Shown here: positions 33,430 through 41,735 of the stretch, one piece after another
Position numbering within the stretch: position 1 is the first letter of the stretch
Layout of the letters: the number at the start of each line of letters is the position of its first letter
Assembly (NCBI GenBank): GCA_934085875.1
Contig: CAKOHQ010000001.1
Coordinates: forward strand, 1 to 58,085
DNA from: an uncultured Bacilli bacterium
Lineage (GTDB): Bacteria > Bacillota_I > Bacilli_A > RF39 > UBA660
Length of the DNA stretch: 58,085 nucleotides
Direction: 5' to 3'
Translations under genes and position numbers: made by a program
The notes under the pieces: generated by a model
Seen by the model: only the letters and a program-made list of their open reading frames with translations
Told to the model about the DNA's origin: nothing
Databases searched by the model: none

Positions 33430-33449
33430 CGTTAAAATAGAGGTGTTTT

Positions 33450-33713
33450 ATGATAATTTATTTAATTATAATTAATTTTATTAGTTTTATTGTATATGGT
33501 GTAGATAAATTTTTGTCTATAAAACATTATTATAGAATAAGTGAATTTATATTACTTAGTTTTGGTTTTATAGGTGGAGTAGTTGGTTCTATACTAGGTA
33601 TGATATGTTTTAGGCATAAAACTAAAAAAATCAAATTTAAAGTATATTTGTTTTTATATTTTATATTATGGATATATATTTTATTAAAATTTTATAAAAT
33701 ATTTAACTATTAG
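33450..33713 (+). CDS. DUF1294 family small membrane protein
   Basis: 87 residues with the DUF1294 pattern: N-terminal helix, YGVDKFLSIKHYYRISE, a glycine-rich turn GFIGGVVGSILGMICFRHKTKK, and a second helix pair. The family is widespread and of unknown function. GAGGTG precedes ATG 33450. Confidence 0.88.
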   Translation: MIIYLIIINFISFIVYGVDKFLSIKHYYRISEFILLSFGFIGGVVGSILGMICFRHKTKKIKFKVYLFLYFILWIYILLKFYKIFNY

Positions 33714-33769
33714 TTTACATAGATTATTTTTTTTGCTATAATTTTTTATAGAATAGGAAGGTTGTTATT

Positions 33770-35464
33770 ATGGATAGTATGATAAAAGAAATAAATGACA
33801 ATTTGAAAGCTATATTAGAAACTATAAAAGATAATAGGGATAATTCAATTAATACTTTAGATAATATTCAAAATCAGATGGATAAAAAAGTTGAAGAAGC
33901 TAAGAAGTATAAGATTCAAGTTGATGCTAGTAAGGATAGAATAAACGAATTAGAGGATGAAAATAAATCTTTGGAATTATCTTTAAAAGAATTAAATGAT
34001 AAATATAGTAAGATGAATTTAGTAGGATTAATAGAAGCTGGTAATAGAGAAATTAAATCTAAAATTAATGAAAATATTGGTGCTATTAATAAAGAGAAAG
34101 AGCATATTCAAGAACTTACTAATAGAGCTAGAACTATTAAAGATTTATTAATTAATTTAAAGAAAGATAAAACTGTTAAAGAAGAAAAGTTAGAAAATTT
34201 AAATGTTGTTTATGAATATTATAATGCTAGAATAAATGATGTAATTGATTATGCTTTCGATCATGCTAATAATTTATCTGATTATAAAAAGCCTATGTAT
34301 TTACATGAAGATGTTGAATTAGATGATAGTGTTGTAGATAATAAAGAATTAGAAAATACAATGGTTTTTGATGAGATAGCTAGTATAGATAAGAATAAAA
34401 ATTTTAAGGATGAGATGTCTTTTATAAATGATGAGATAACTGATAAGTTTGCTTCTGATGATAATAATGAAGAAGTTAATAATAATAATTTAGTTGATAT
34501 AAATAGTGAAGATAATGATATAAAAAATAGTGAAGTTAGCATAGATTCTCATGAAGAAAATATTTTAGATAATAAAGAAAACAAAATTGAAGTAGATGAA
34601 GATAAAATACCTTTAGATAATTTTAATGAGAGTAAAGAAAATAATAAAGAAGTTATTTTTGATAATAAAGATAAAGTAAATAATAATAGTAATGATAATG
34701 ATTTTGAATTTAATAGTGATTTAGATAAAGATGATGATATTTTTTCTGATAATAACTTTGATAATAATGATAAGGTTAATGATAAAACAGATATATTAGA
34801 AATTAAAAAAGATGAAGATAAAGAGAATGAAGATAGAATAAATAAAATAAATGATTTATTTTCATCAATAAATGTTCCTAACGCTAGTGTAGGTACTGTA
34901 AATCCTGTTCAAGTTCCTAATGTTGAGACAAAGATAGATAATGCTTATAAAGATATTTTTGGTGAAGAATTAAATGAAAATGATTTAAATAAAAAAGATC
35001 CAACTTTGACAGATATATTTGGTAATCCTATTAAAAAAGAAGATTTAAGTGAAGAAGTTAAAACTGGTAAAAAATTAGAAGATTTATTTAATGAAAGTGG
35101 ATTGGATTTTAATAAATTTAGAGAAGATGAAAAAAATTATTTAAAACAAATATATAATGAAGAAAAATTTAGAAATGTAATTGAAACTTTAAAAAGAAAT
35201 AAAATTAATTTAAACAATATATATCATGCATTTAATATATTTGGAGAAATGAGTGCTAATGAACTTGAAAATATGATTACTAAACTAATTAATGTAGGTC
35301 AAAGTGTAGAGGCTATTGGGCTTGTATTAGAAAAATTACCTAAAGTTAAAAAATATAATTTAGATGAAGCAATAAATAGTTATGGTGACTATGTAAAAGA
35401 TTTGGATATTACAGAATTATTTATGAAAGCTAAAGAATTATATAAAAATGGAGGTAATTTATAA
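33770..35464 (+). CDS. Long coiled-coil protein with acidic Asn/Asp-rich middle
   Basis: 564 residues, cytoplasmic by absence of signal or membrane helix. Residues 1-170 form heptad-rich coiled coils; about 185-360 is a low-complexity acidic stretch of Asp, Asn, Glu and Lys; about 370-564 is a folded helical domain with repeated 30-35-residue helical hairpins (FRNVIETLKRNKINLNNI, then GQSVEAIGLVLEKLPKV). Overlaps the next gene by one base. The layout suggests a scaffold or cytoskeletal-type protein. The family is not recognised. Confidence 0.65.
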   Translation: MDSMIKEINDNLKAILETIKDNRDNSINTLDNIQNQMDKKVEEAKKYKIQVDASKDRINELEDENKSLELSLKELNDKYSKMNLVGLIEAGNREIKSKINENIGAINKEKEHIQELTNRARTIKDLLINLKKDKTVKEEKLENLNVVYEYYNARINDVIDYAFDHANNLSDYKKPMYLHEDVELDDSVVDNKELENTMVFDEIASIDKNKNFKDEMSFINDEITDKFASDDNNEEVNNNNLVDINSEDNDIKNSEVSIDSHEENILDNKENKIEVDEDKIPLDNFNESKENNKEVIFDNKDKVNNNSNDNDFEFNSDLDKDDDIFSDNNFDNNDKVNDKTDILEIKKDEDKENEDRINKINDLFSSINVPNASVGTVNPVQVPNVETKIDNAYKDIFGEELNENDLNKKDPTLTDIFGNPIKKEDLSEEVKTGKKLEDLFNESGLDFNKFREDEKNYLKQIYNEEKFRNVIETLKRNKINLNNIYHAFNIFGEMSANELENMITKLINVGQSVEAIGLVLEKLPKVKKYNLDEAINSYGDYVKDLDITELFMKAKELYKNGGNL

Positions 35465-35751
35465 TGGAATATTTGTTTGATTTAGGATTTAGTTTAGAAG
35501 AAATAAATAATATTAAGAATAAATATGATAATAGTGTTATAGAAAAATTAGAGTTTTTTCCAAGATTAGTTAGTACTAATTATGAATATTTAAAGAGTTA
35601 TGGTATTAAAAATATTAAAGAATGTTTTATAAATCATTTAAATATGTTTTTTATGAATCCAGATAAATTTAGAAATATATTTAATAAATATGATAGAAAT
35701 GATTTAATTAGATGTATTGAAAAAAATGATCAAGTATTAGAAAAATTGTAA
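35464..35751 (+). CDS. Unknown small helical protein coupled to the coiled-coil gene
   Basis: 95 residues, all-helical, starting MEYLFDLGFSLEEINNI. Its helical hairpins (LGFSLEEINNIKNKY, YEYLKSYGIKNIKECF) resemble in style those in the C-terminal domain of the preceding protein, so the two may interact. The stop/start overlap (TAATG) indicates coupling. Confidence 0.6.
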   Translation: MEYLFDLGFSLEEINNIKNKYDNSVIEKLEFFPRLVSTNYEYLKSYGIKNIKECFINHLNMFFMNPDKFRNIFNKYDRNDLIRCIEKNDQVLEKL

Positions 35752-35787
35752 AGAAATGTTATTTATTTAGATAATATTTCTTTTTTT
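35751..35787 (+). terminator. Terminator after the coiled-coil operon
   Basis: AGAAATGTTAT and ATAATATTTCT pair, followed by seven T. Confidence 0.75.
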
Positions 35788-35858
35788 GTCGATTTTTTGT
35801 GTTTTTATGATATAATTATTATGAATTATAATATGTTTTAGAGTAGTGAGGTGTTAGC

Positions 35859-37622
35859 ATGAAATTAATTAAAAATATTTTACTTATTTTTTGTATTAGT
35901 TTTATGTTTATTTTGGGAGTTAATGCAGAGACAGGATATACGACTGATAAAACTGGAATTAGTTTGAGAAATCAACCTAGTACAGCTAGTGATAATTATA
36001 TTATTACTACAATTCCATATAATGAGTATTTTTATATAAGTAATATGAATGCTGCTACTGGTGGTAATTGTCGTAAGGGGTGGTATTATGTATATTATAA
36101 AGGTAATTATGGATATGTTTGTTCTAGTATTGTTAAAATATTAGGAGAAGCTGATACTACTTATGATAGACCTTGGACTAGTCCTAAGAAGGCAATTGTT
36201 GGTGGTGCTAAGTTTATTAGTAGTGGGTATATTTCTAAAGGACAAAATACTAGTTATTTAAAAAAGTTTAATGTTAATCCAAATAGTTTTTATTCATTTT
36301 ATGCTCATCAATATATGGCTAATTTAAGAGCTCCTGCAGGTGAGGCTAATACTACTTATAAGTCTTTATATAATAATAATTTACTAAATAATAGTTTTAA
36401 TTTTACTATTCCTGTTTATACAGATATGCCTAGTCAAAGTTATTCTTATAATGGTTTATATCAAGTAGACATACCTACTACTGATGAGACAGATGATAGT
36501 TTTGAAAATATGATAAGAGATTTTCCTGATAGTTATAAGCCTGCATTAAGATATATACATAAGTTACATAATAATTGGAGTTTTACTCCTCTTAAAACTA
36601 ATCTAAGTTTTGATGAAGTCTTTAATAATGAAAAATGGGTTTCAAGTATAGAAATTAATGCTGGTGTTTGTGAAGGTAATCCATATACTGTGACTGAATC
36701 TGGTTGGTGTATAGGTAATGATGATGTTACAAGGTTCTTCATCGACCCTAGAAATTTCTTGACTGAAAAATATGTATTTATGTTTGAGAATTTAGGTTAT
36801 AGTGAACTTTATAATGAGGATGTTGTAAATGCTGTTATTAAAGATACGTTTATGAGTGGTAATTCTGAACTTGATAATCAAAGTTATAAAAGTATTTTCG
36901 TTGAGGCTGGTAAAACTGCTAGTATATCTCCTTTGTATTTAGCAAGTTTAGCTAGACAAGAAAGTGGTACTAGTTTAAGTAATACTACTAATGGTCAAGA
37001 GTTTAGTTATGATGGATTTACATATAAAGGACTTTATAATTTCTTTAATATTGGTGCTAGTAGTGGAGAGGCAAATCCTGCTTTAGCTGGTTTAGTTTAT
37101 GCTAATGGTGGTAGAGGAGTGAATAATGTAATAACTCCAGATAATGGTGATAGTAATAATAATAATAATAATAATACTCCTAGTGATAATGTAAATGTTT
37201 CAAATAATTTTATTGAAATGTTAAAAGTTGGAAAAACTGGAGAATATTTGAGAGGATATGATTTAGGTACTACGGTGGAAAATATTAAGAATAAAGTTGG
37301 TAATTCTGCTAATGTTGTTATAAAAGATTCTAATGGTTATGAAAAAAATGGAAATGATACTATTGGAACTGGTTATACAATAGAAATTAGCAATGGAAAT
37401 GGAAGAATGACATATACTTATGTAATGTATGGTGATTTAAATGGTGATGGTGAAATAAATTCTGCTGATTTATTAAAGATGAGACAATATTTATTAGGAC
37501 AAGTTAGTTTAAATGGTGCTTTTAAAATTAGTGCTTATCTAAATGGCGATGAGGAAATAAATTCTGCTGATTTACTTAGAATAAGACAACATTTATTAGG
37601 AACTTCACCAATTGGTCAATAG
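35859..37622 (+). CDS. Secreted SH3b-glucosaminidase with C-terminal dockerin-like module
   Basis: 587 residues with a signal peptide (cleavage near VNA-E, residue 24). Residues 27-90 form a bacterial SH3 module (GISLRNQPSTAS, KGWYYVYYKGNYGYV). About 330-430 is a glucosaminidase-like domain with SPLYLASLARQESG (catalytic Glu) and LYNFFNIGA. After an Asn-rich linker, the last 65 residues contain two dockerin repeats: GDLNGDGEINSADLLKMRQ and LNGDEEINSADLLRIRQ, each an EF-hand-like loop plus helix. The second loop has Tyr in the first Ca position. The enzyme probably cleaves peptidoglycan and docks to a cohesin-like partner; the next gene is the obvious candidate. Confidence 0.85.
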   Translation: MKLIKNILLIFCISFMFILGVNAETGYTTDKTGISLRNQPSTASDNYIITTIPYNEYFYISNMNAATGGNCRKGWYYVYYKGNYGYVCSSIVKILGEADTTYDRPWTSPKKAIVGGAKFISSGYISKGQNTSYLKKFNVNPNSFYSFYAHQYMANLRAPAGEANTTYKSLYNNNLLNNSFNFTIPVYTDMPSQSYSYNGLYQVDIPTTDETDDSFENMIRDFPDSYKPALRYIHKLHNNWSFTPLKTNLSFDEVFNNEKWVSSIEINAGVCEGNPYTVTESGWCIGNDDVTRFFIDPRNFLTEKYVFMFENLGYSELYNEDVVNAVIKDTFMSGNSELDNQSYKSIFVEAGKTASISPLYLASLARQESGTSLSNTTNGQEFSYDGFTYKGLYNFFNIGASSGEANPALAGLVYANGGRGVNNVITPDNGDSNNNNNNNTPSDNVNVSNNFIEMLKVGKTGEYLRGYDLGTTVENIKNKVGNSANVVIKDSNGYEKNGNDTIGTGYTIEISNGNGRMTYTYVMYGDLNGDGEINSADLLKMRQYLLGQVSLNGAFKISAYLNGDEEINSADLLRIRQHLLGTSPIGQ

Positions 37623-37635
37623 AAAGGATGTTATT

Positions 37636-38883
37636 ATGAAAAGAATTAAATTTGTGTTGTTATTATTGGTTTCTTTTATGTTTTGTATTACTTCTGTATA
37701 TGCAGGAGGTAGTGCAAGTTTAAGTGTTAGTAAAGGAAGTATAGAAAATGGTAGTAGTGTAACAGCAAGTGTTAGAGTTAGTGGAACTGCTGCTTGGAAT
37801 GTAACAATTACTAGTGCTGGTTCAACTAGTGGTTGTACACAAAAATTTGTAGGAGATTCTGGTACTGGTGAAAATACTAGCAAAACTTTCTCTGTAACTT
37901 GTAAAGCAACAAGTACTGGTATTATTAGTTTTACAATGAGTGGAGATATTACAAGTAGTGATGGAGCAAATTCAAAAATTAATGGTTCTAAACAAGTTAC
38001 TGTCACAGTTCCACGTGAAAAATCAAAAAATAATAAATTAAGTAGTTTAAGTGTAGAAGGATATGAAATTAGTCCTAAATTTGACGCTAATACAAATGAA
38101 TATAGTGTTGTGGTTCCATCTACTATTGATAAAATAAATATTGTTGCAAAAAAGGCTGATGGATATGCTAAATTAGAAGGTACTGGAGAAAAAAGCGTTG
38201 AAGAAGGTGCTAATACTTTCGAAATTATTGTAACTAGTGAGACAGGTGTTGCTAATACGTACAAGTTAACCGTTAATGTTGAAGATCAGAATCCTATTGA
38301 AGTAAATGTTGGTGGGAAAAAATATACAGTTGTTAAAGTTGTTAAAGACTTAGAAAAGCCTGAATTATTTGATGATACCACTGTAAAAATAAATGATTTT
38401 GATATTCCTGCATTTATAAATGAAGTCAGTAAATATACTTTAGTTGGATTAAAAGATGAAAGTGGTAAAATCAGTTTATTTATTTATAAAGATGGTAAAT
38501 ATACTAAATTTAATGAGTTTAAAAGCGATAGTTTATCAATAATATTTATGGATATGAAAGATGTTCCTAAAGGATATAAGAAAACTAGTGTTAAAATTAA
38601 TGAAGAAAATGTTGTTGCATATAAACTTAATGGAGATAGTAAATTATTACTTTACGGTGTTAATTTAGCTACTGGAAAGAAAAATTATTATACATATGAT
38701 AAAAAAGAAAAAACTCTACAAATATTTGATAAGGATAAATATTTAGATAAATTAAAAGAAGAAAATACTAATAAATATTTAATATATGGTTTATCTGGGG
38801 GAATATTAGTATTGATAATTTTGTTAGTTTTAGTAAGTAGTAAAAATAGAAAAATGAAAAAGTTAATTGAATTAAAAAAATAA
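37636..38883 (+). CDS. Membrane-anchored Ig-like/cohesin-like surface protein with cadherin-like domain
   Basis: 415 residues from ATG 37636 (AGAAAGGATG upstream). Signal peptide ending near VYA-G. Residues 25-125 are an Ig- or cohesin-like beta sandwich (SLSVSKGSIENGSSVTASV ... GIISFTMSGDITSS). About 137-215 matches the cadherin-like beta-sandwich repeat (LSSLSVEGYEISPKFDANT, EYSVVVP, ANTYKLTVN). A further beta domain is followed by a C-terminal membrane helix and basic tail. It starts 13 bases after the dockerin enzyme, suggesting a cell-surface receptor for it; the cohesin assignment is tentative. An insertion sequence begins one base after its stop. Confidence 0.7.
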   Translation: MKRIKFVLLLLVSFMFCITSVYAGGSASLSVSKGSIENGSSVTASVRVSGTAAWNVTITSAGSTSGCTQKFVGDSGTGENTSKTFSVTCKATSTGIISFTMSGDITSSDGANSKINGSKQVTVTVPREKSKNNKLSSLSVEGYEISPKFDANTNEYSVVVPSTIDKINIVAKKADGYAKLEGTGEKSVEEGANTFEIIVTSETGVANTYKLTVNVEDQNPIEVNVGGKKYTVVKVVKDLEKPELFDDTTVKINDFDIPAFINEVSKYTLVGLKDESGKISLFIYKDGKYTKFNEFKSDSLSIIFMDMKDVPKGYKKTSVKINEENVVAYKLNGDSKLLLYGVNLATGKKNYYTYDKKEKTLQIFDKDKYLDKLKEENTNKYLIYGLSGGILVLIILLVLVSSKNRKMKKLIELKK

Positions 38884-38884
38884 T
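38877..38884 (+). repeat. Target site duplication of the ISL3-type element, left copy
   Basis: AAAATAAT, identical to 40535-40542; it includes the stop codon of the preceding gene. Confidence 0.9.
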
Positions 38885-39001
38885 GGTTCTATAAAAAATA
38901 GTGTGAAGTAAAAAACTAAAAAATAGAACGCGAAAAAATAAAAAACTATAAAAAGTAGTGTGAAGTAAACTACAAAAAGCTATAAAAAATAGTGTGAAGT
39001 T

Positions 39002-39024
39002 AGAGGTTAAAAAAGAACCTCTTT
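39002..39024 (+). terminator. Terminator inside the left end of the IS
   Basis: AGAGGTT-AAAAAAG-AACCTCT followed by T. It shields the transposase from transcripts entering from the flanking gene. Confidence 0.75.
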
Positions 39025-39072
39025 TTTCATGAAATAATATATACTTAAATTGTGAAATTTAAGGAGTGAAAA

Positions 39073-40337
39073 ATGAAAGAATATTATATGTTGTTAGGTT
39101 TAAACCAAAAAGAAGTTAAAATTATTGATGTAGAAGAAAATAATGGAATAATAGAGGTAAGCATTGAGAACAAAAATAAAAAAGTCCGATGTCCAAAATG
39201 TAATAAATTTACTTCAAGTGTGCATGGAAAAAATAAGCAATAAGGAGTAAATATTTAAAATCTTGTGAGCAGAGGATAATGTTGATAATAAATAAAAAAA
39301 GGTATCATTGTTATAATTGTGGAAAAATTTTTACAGAGGATTTAACTATTAATACAGAAAATGGAAATATTTCAAAATCATTATTGATTAAAATTAGGAA
39401 AGAATTACTAAAATATAATCAAAATTTCAAAAGTATAGTAGAAGAATGTGGCGTATCGTCACAGACAGTAATAAATGAATTAAAAAAGATAAGTGAAATG
39501 ATGCCAGAGAGGATAATAAATCTTCCAAGAGTAATATCATTTGACGAATTTAAAGCAGATACAAATGAAGGAAAGTATGCATTTGTACTAAATGATCCAA
39601 TACATAAAAGAGTATTAGATATATTATCAAGTAGAAAAAAAGAGTACCTAATAAAGTATTTTACACACTGTAATAATAGGCACTCAGTGGAGTTCGTCAT
39701 ATCAGATATGTACGAACCATATTTATTGGTCACCAAAATAATGTTTCCCAAAGCAAAATATGTTGTTGACCGATTCCATTATATCACATATATAATGGAT
39801 ACTTTAGATAAAATCAGAATAAGGTTACAAAAAAGTTATGATATAAAAAGTAAAGAATATAAAATATTAAAAAATAAAAAGAATGTTAGTTTATTAAGAA
39901 AATATTCTAATGATATAGATTGGTGGGTATTAGTAAAAAGATATAAAAACGGACATATGGTTGATGTGCTTCCAAGTGAATTATTAAATAGAATATTATC
40001 TATATCTCCAGATTTAAGAAAAGGATATAATTTAAAAGAAGAATTTTTAGACATAATAAATCATGCTACATATGAAACGGTAGATGTGCAAATAATAGTC
40101 TGGATAAGTAAGTGTGTAGCAAGTGGAATAGAAGAATTTATAGAAGCAGCTGGAACGATATCAAGATGGCGAGAATATATAGTTAATTCGTTTATAGATG
40201 ATAGATATACAAATGGATTTACAGAGGGAATAAACAATAAGATAAAGGTTATAAAGAGAAATGGATTTGGATATAGAAGTTTTAAATTATTAAGAGCAAG
40301 AATATTATATATTTTTAATAAAAAAATGAGGGGATAA
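39073..40337 (+). pseudogene. ISL3-type transposase interrupted by a frameshift
   Basis: The first frame (39073-39243, 56 residues) encodes the N-terminus with VRCPKCNKFTSSVHGKNK, the first half of the ISL3 zinc-binding region. The second frame, open from 39237 to 40337, supplies KYLKSCEQRIML, RYHCYNCGKIF and the catalytic domain: SFDEFK (first Asp), VISDMYEPY (second Asp) and GFTEGINNKIK (Glu). Together they would make about 420 residues, the normal size. The join lies at 39237-39243 and a one-base indel explains it. A slip on the upstream A-run does not work because TAA at 39234 blocks that frame there, so programmed frameshifting looks unlikely. Confidence 0.82.
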
Positions 40338-40534
40338 AAAATTTAAAAATGACTTCAAATTGAAAAAAAGCAAAATATATTTTTTACCTCAAATCGATTT
40401 TCTAAATATTTCTTAAAAAACTCAAAAATATGCAAAAAAAGTAGTGATAAATTTATTACATAAAAAATTACTACTTTTCCTTTTATTTATGCCGGTTTGC
40501 TAAAAATTTACTTCACACTATTTTTTATAGAACC

Positions 40535-40542
40535 AAAATAAT
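40535..40542 (+). repeat. Target site duplication of the ISL3-type element, right copy
   Basis: AAAATAAT, identical to 38877-38884. Confidence 0.9.
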
Positions 40543-40545
40543 TAT

Positions 40546-40571
40546 AAAGGGATATTATATCTCTTTTATTT
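40546..40571 (+). terminator. Displaced terminator of the surface-protein gene at 37636
   Basis: AAAGGGATA-TTA-TATCTCTTT followed by TATTTTATTT. Without the IS it would lie just after the stop codon of the gene at 37636-38883. Confidence 0.7.
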
Positions 40572-40625
40572 TATTTACAAACAAGTGTACTTATTATATA
40601 ATTTAATTTAAGAAAGGATTATTTT

Positions 40626-41387
40626 ATGGAAATAATTAAATTTAAAAAAGATAAAAATAATATATATAAAATATATTTTGATGATGGTAATATAATTTCT
40701 TTATATGATGATGTTATTGTTAAGTATAATTTATTAATAAATAAAACTATGAATATAAAGAAATTTAATGAAATAACTAATTATAATGATTTTTTAGATG
40801 GTTATTATAAATCTATAAAGTATATTAATAAAAAGTTAAGAACTGAATTAGAAATAGAAAAGTATTTAACTAAATTAGATATAAAGAAAGATGATATAAA
40901 TAATATAATAAATTTATTATATAAAGATGGATATTTAAATAAAGAAAATTATTATAAAGCTTATATAAATGATAAATATAATTTAAGTAGTGATGGACCT
41001 TTTAAAATAAAAAAAGACTTAATTAAATTAGGATATAAAGAAGAAGAATTTGATTTATATTTATTTAATTTAAATTGGGATGAAAAATTAAATAAGTTTA
41101 TAAATAAAAAAATTAAATTAAATCATAAATTAAGTAATAATATGTTTAAAAATAAAATATTAAATGATTTAATTAAATATGGTTATGATAGAAAAGATAT
41201 AATTAATGTTTTAAATAGTATAGAATTTAGTAGTGATGTAGATAATTTAAATAAAGAATATTATAAAATAAAAAATAAATATAGTATTAAATATAGTGAT
41301 AAAGAGTTAGATTATAAAATTATGACTTATTTATATAAAAAGGGTTTTAATATGGAAGATATTAAGAGGTGTTTAGATGAAGACTAA
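40626..41387 (+). CDS. recX: RecX-like regulator of RecA
   Basis: 253 residues. Three-helix RecX repeats are visible: RTELEIEKYLTKLDIKKDDINNIINLLYKDGYLN, DGPFKIKKDLIKLGYKEEEF, and NKILNDLIKYGYDRKDIINVL, with a last copy at the C-terminus. (Segments are given by their start; each is a tandem helical hairpin of about 35 residues.) RecX binds in the groove of RecA filaments and modulates recombination. It overlaps the next gene by 11 bases. Confidence 0.88.
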   Translation: MEIIKFKKDKNNIYKIYFDDGNIISLYDDVIVKYNLLINKTMNIKKFNEITNYNDFLDGYYKSIKYINKKLRTELEIEKYLTKLDIKKDDINNIINLLYKDGYLNKENYYKAYINDKYNLSSDGPFKIKKDLIKLGYKEEEFDLYLFNLNWDEKLNKFINKKIKLNHKLSNNMFKNKILNDLIKYGYDRKDIINVLNSIEFSSDVDNLNKEYYKIKNKYSIKYSDKELDYKIMTYLYKKGFNMEDIKRCLDED

Positions 41388-41703
41388 GTATGATAGATTG
41401 AGTAAAAATGAAAGAAAAGATTTGTTTAATAAATATAAATGTGAAAAGAAAGATATTGTTAATAAAATGAATAAGATGTTTATTTTATGTTATATTGGGA
41501 TAATTTATTCAGTTTGTGTTTTTATATATGATTTATTTTATAAGCATAGTAGAATTAATTATATTTTAGATATTATTATATTTATATTTTGTTTAATTGC
41601 TGTATTTAAAATGTATAGCGTTAAGAAGAATTTATTGAATGATTATTTGATAAAAATTGATGAAGAAACAAAAAAGAAAGTTTTAAAAAAATATAAAAAA
41701 TAA
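41377..41703 (+). CDS. Unknown small membrane protein after recX
   Basis: 108 residues with two hydrophobic helices (about 32-51 and 62-82) between basic, coiled-coil-like ends (ERKDLFNKYKCEKKDIVNK at the N-terminus). It overlaps the end of recX and is likely translated with it. Not recognised. Confidence 0.65.
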   Translation: MKTKYDRLSKNERKDLFNKYKCEKKDIVNKMNKMFILCYIGIIYSVCVFIYDLFYKHSRINYILDIIIFIFCLIAVFKMYSVKKNLLNDYLIKIDEETKKKVLKKYKK

Positions 41704-41735
41704 AGACTTTAGAATTTAATCTAAAATCTTTTTTT
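41704..41735. terminator. Bidirectional terminator between recX operon and prsA
   Basis: AAGACTTTAGA and TCTAAAATCTT pair with one mismatch; a T run follows on the plus strand. Confidence 0.65.

Larger units (their letters stand above)
38885..40534 (+). mobile_element. ISL3-family insertion sequence, complete ends
   Basis: 1650 bp bounded by perfect 28-bp inverted repeats starting GGTTCTATAAAAAATAG (38885-38912 and 40507-40534) and flanked by the 8-bp duplication AAAATAAT. The 8-bp duplication, AT-rich target and transposase type all fit ISL3. The left end carries two further copies of CTATAAAAARTAGTGTGAAGT (38946-38966 and 38980-39000) and a hairpin terminator before the transposase. The transposase frame is broken, so this copy may no longer be autonomous. 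Confidence 0.92.

Noticed and set aside
34282..34542. Minus-strand ORFs inside the coiled-coil gene and others inside dnaE, tyrS and sigG
   Set aside because: They arise from codon composition of the plus-strand genes, lack ribosome binding sites and show low-complexity Leu/Ser/Ile sequence.
37605..38264. Long minus-strand ORF opposite the Ig/cohesin-like gene
   Set aside because: The plus-strand gene has a signal peptide, domains and a ribosome binding site; the antisense frame is a hydrophobic mirror of Ser/Thr/Val codons.
39073..40337. Programmed -1 frameshifting in the ISL3 transposase on AAAAAAT
   Set aside because: After a -1 slip there, the new frame meets TAA at 39234 at once; the second frame only opens at 39237. 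An indel explains the split better.
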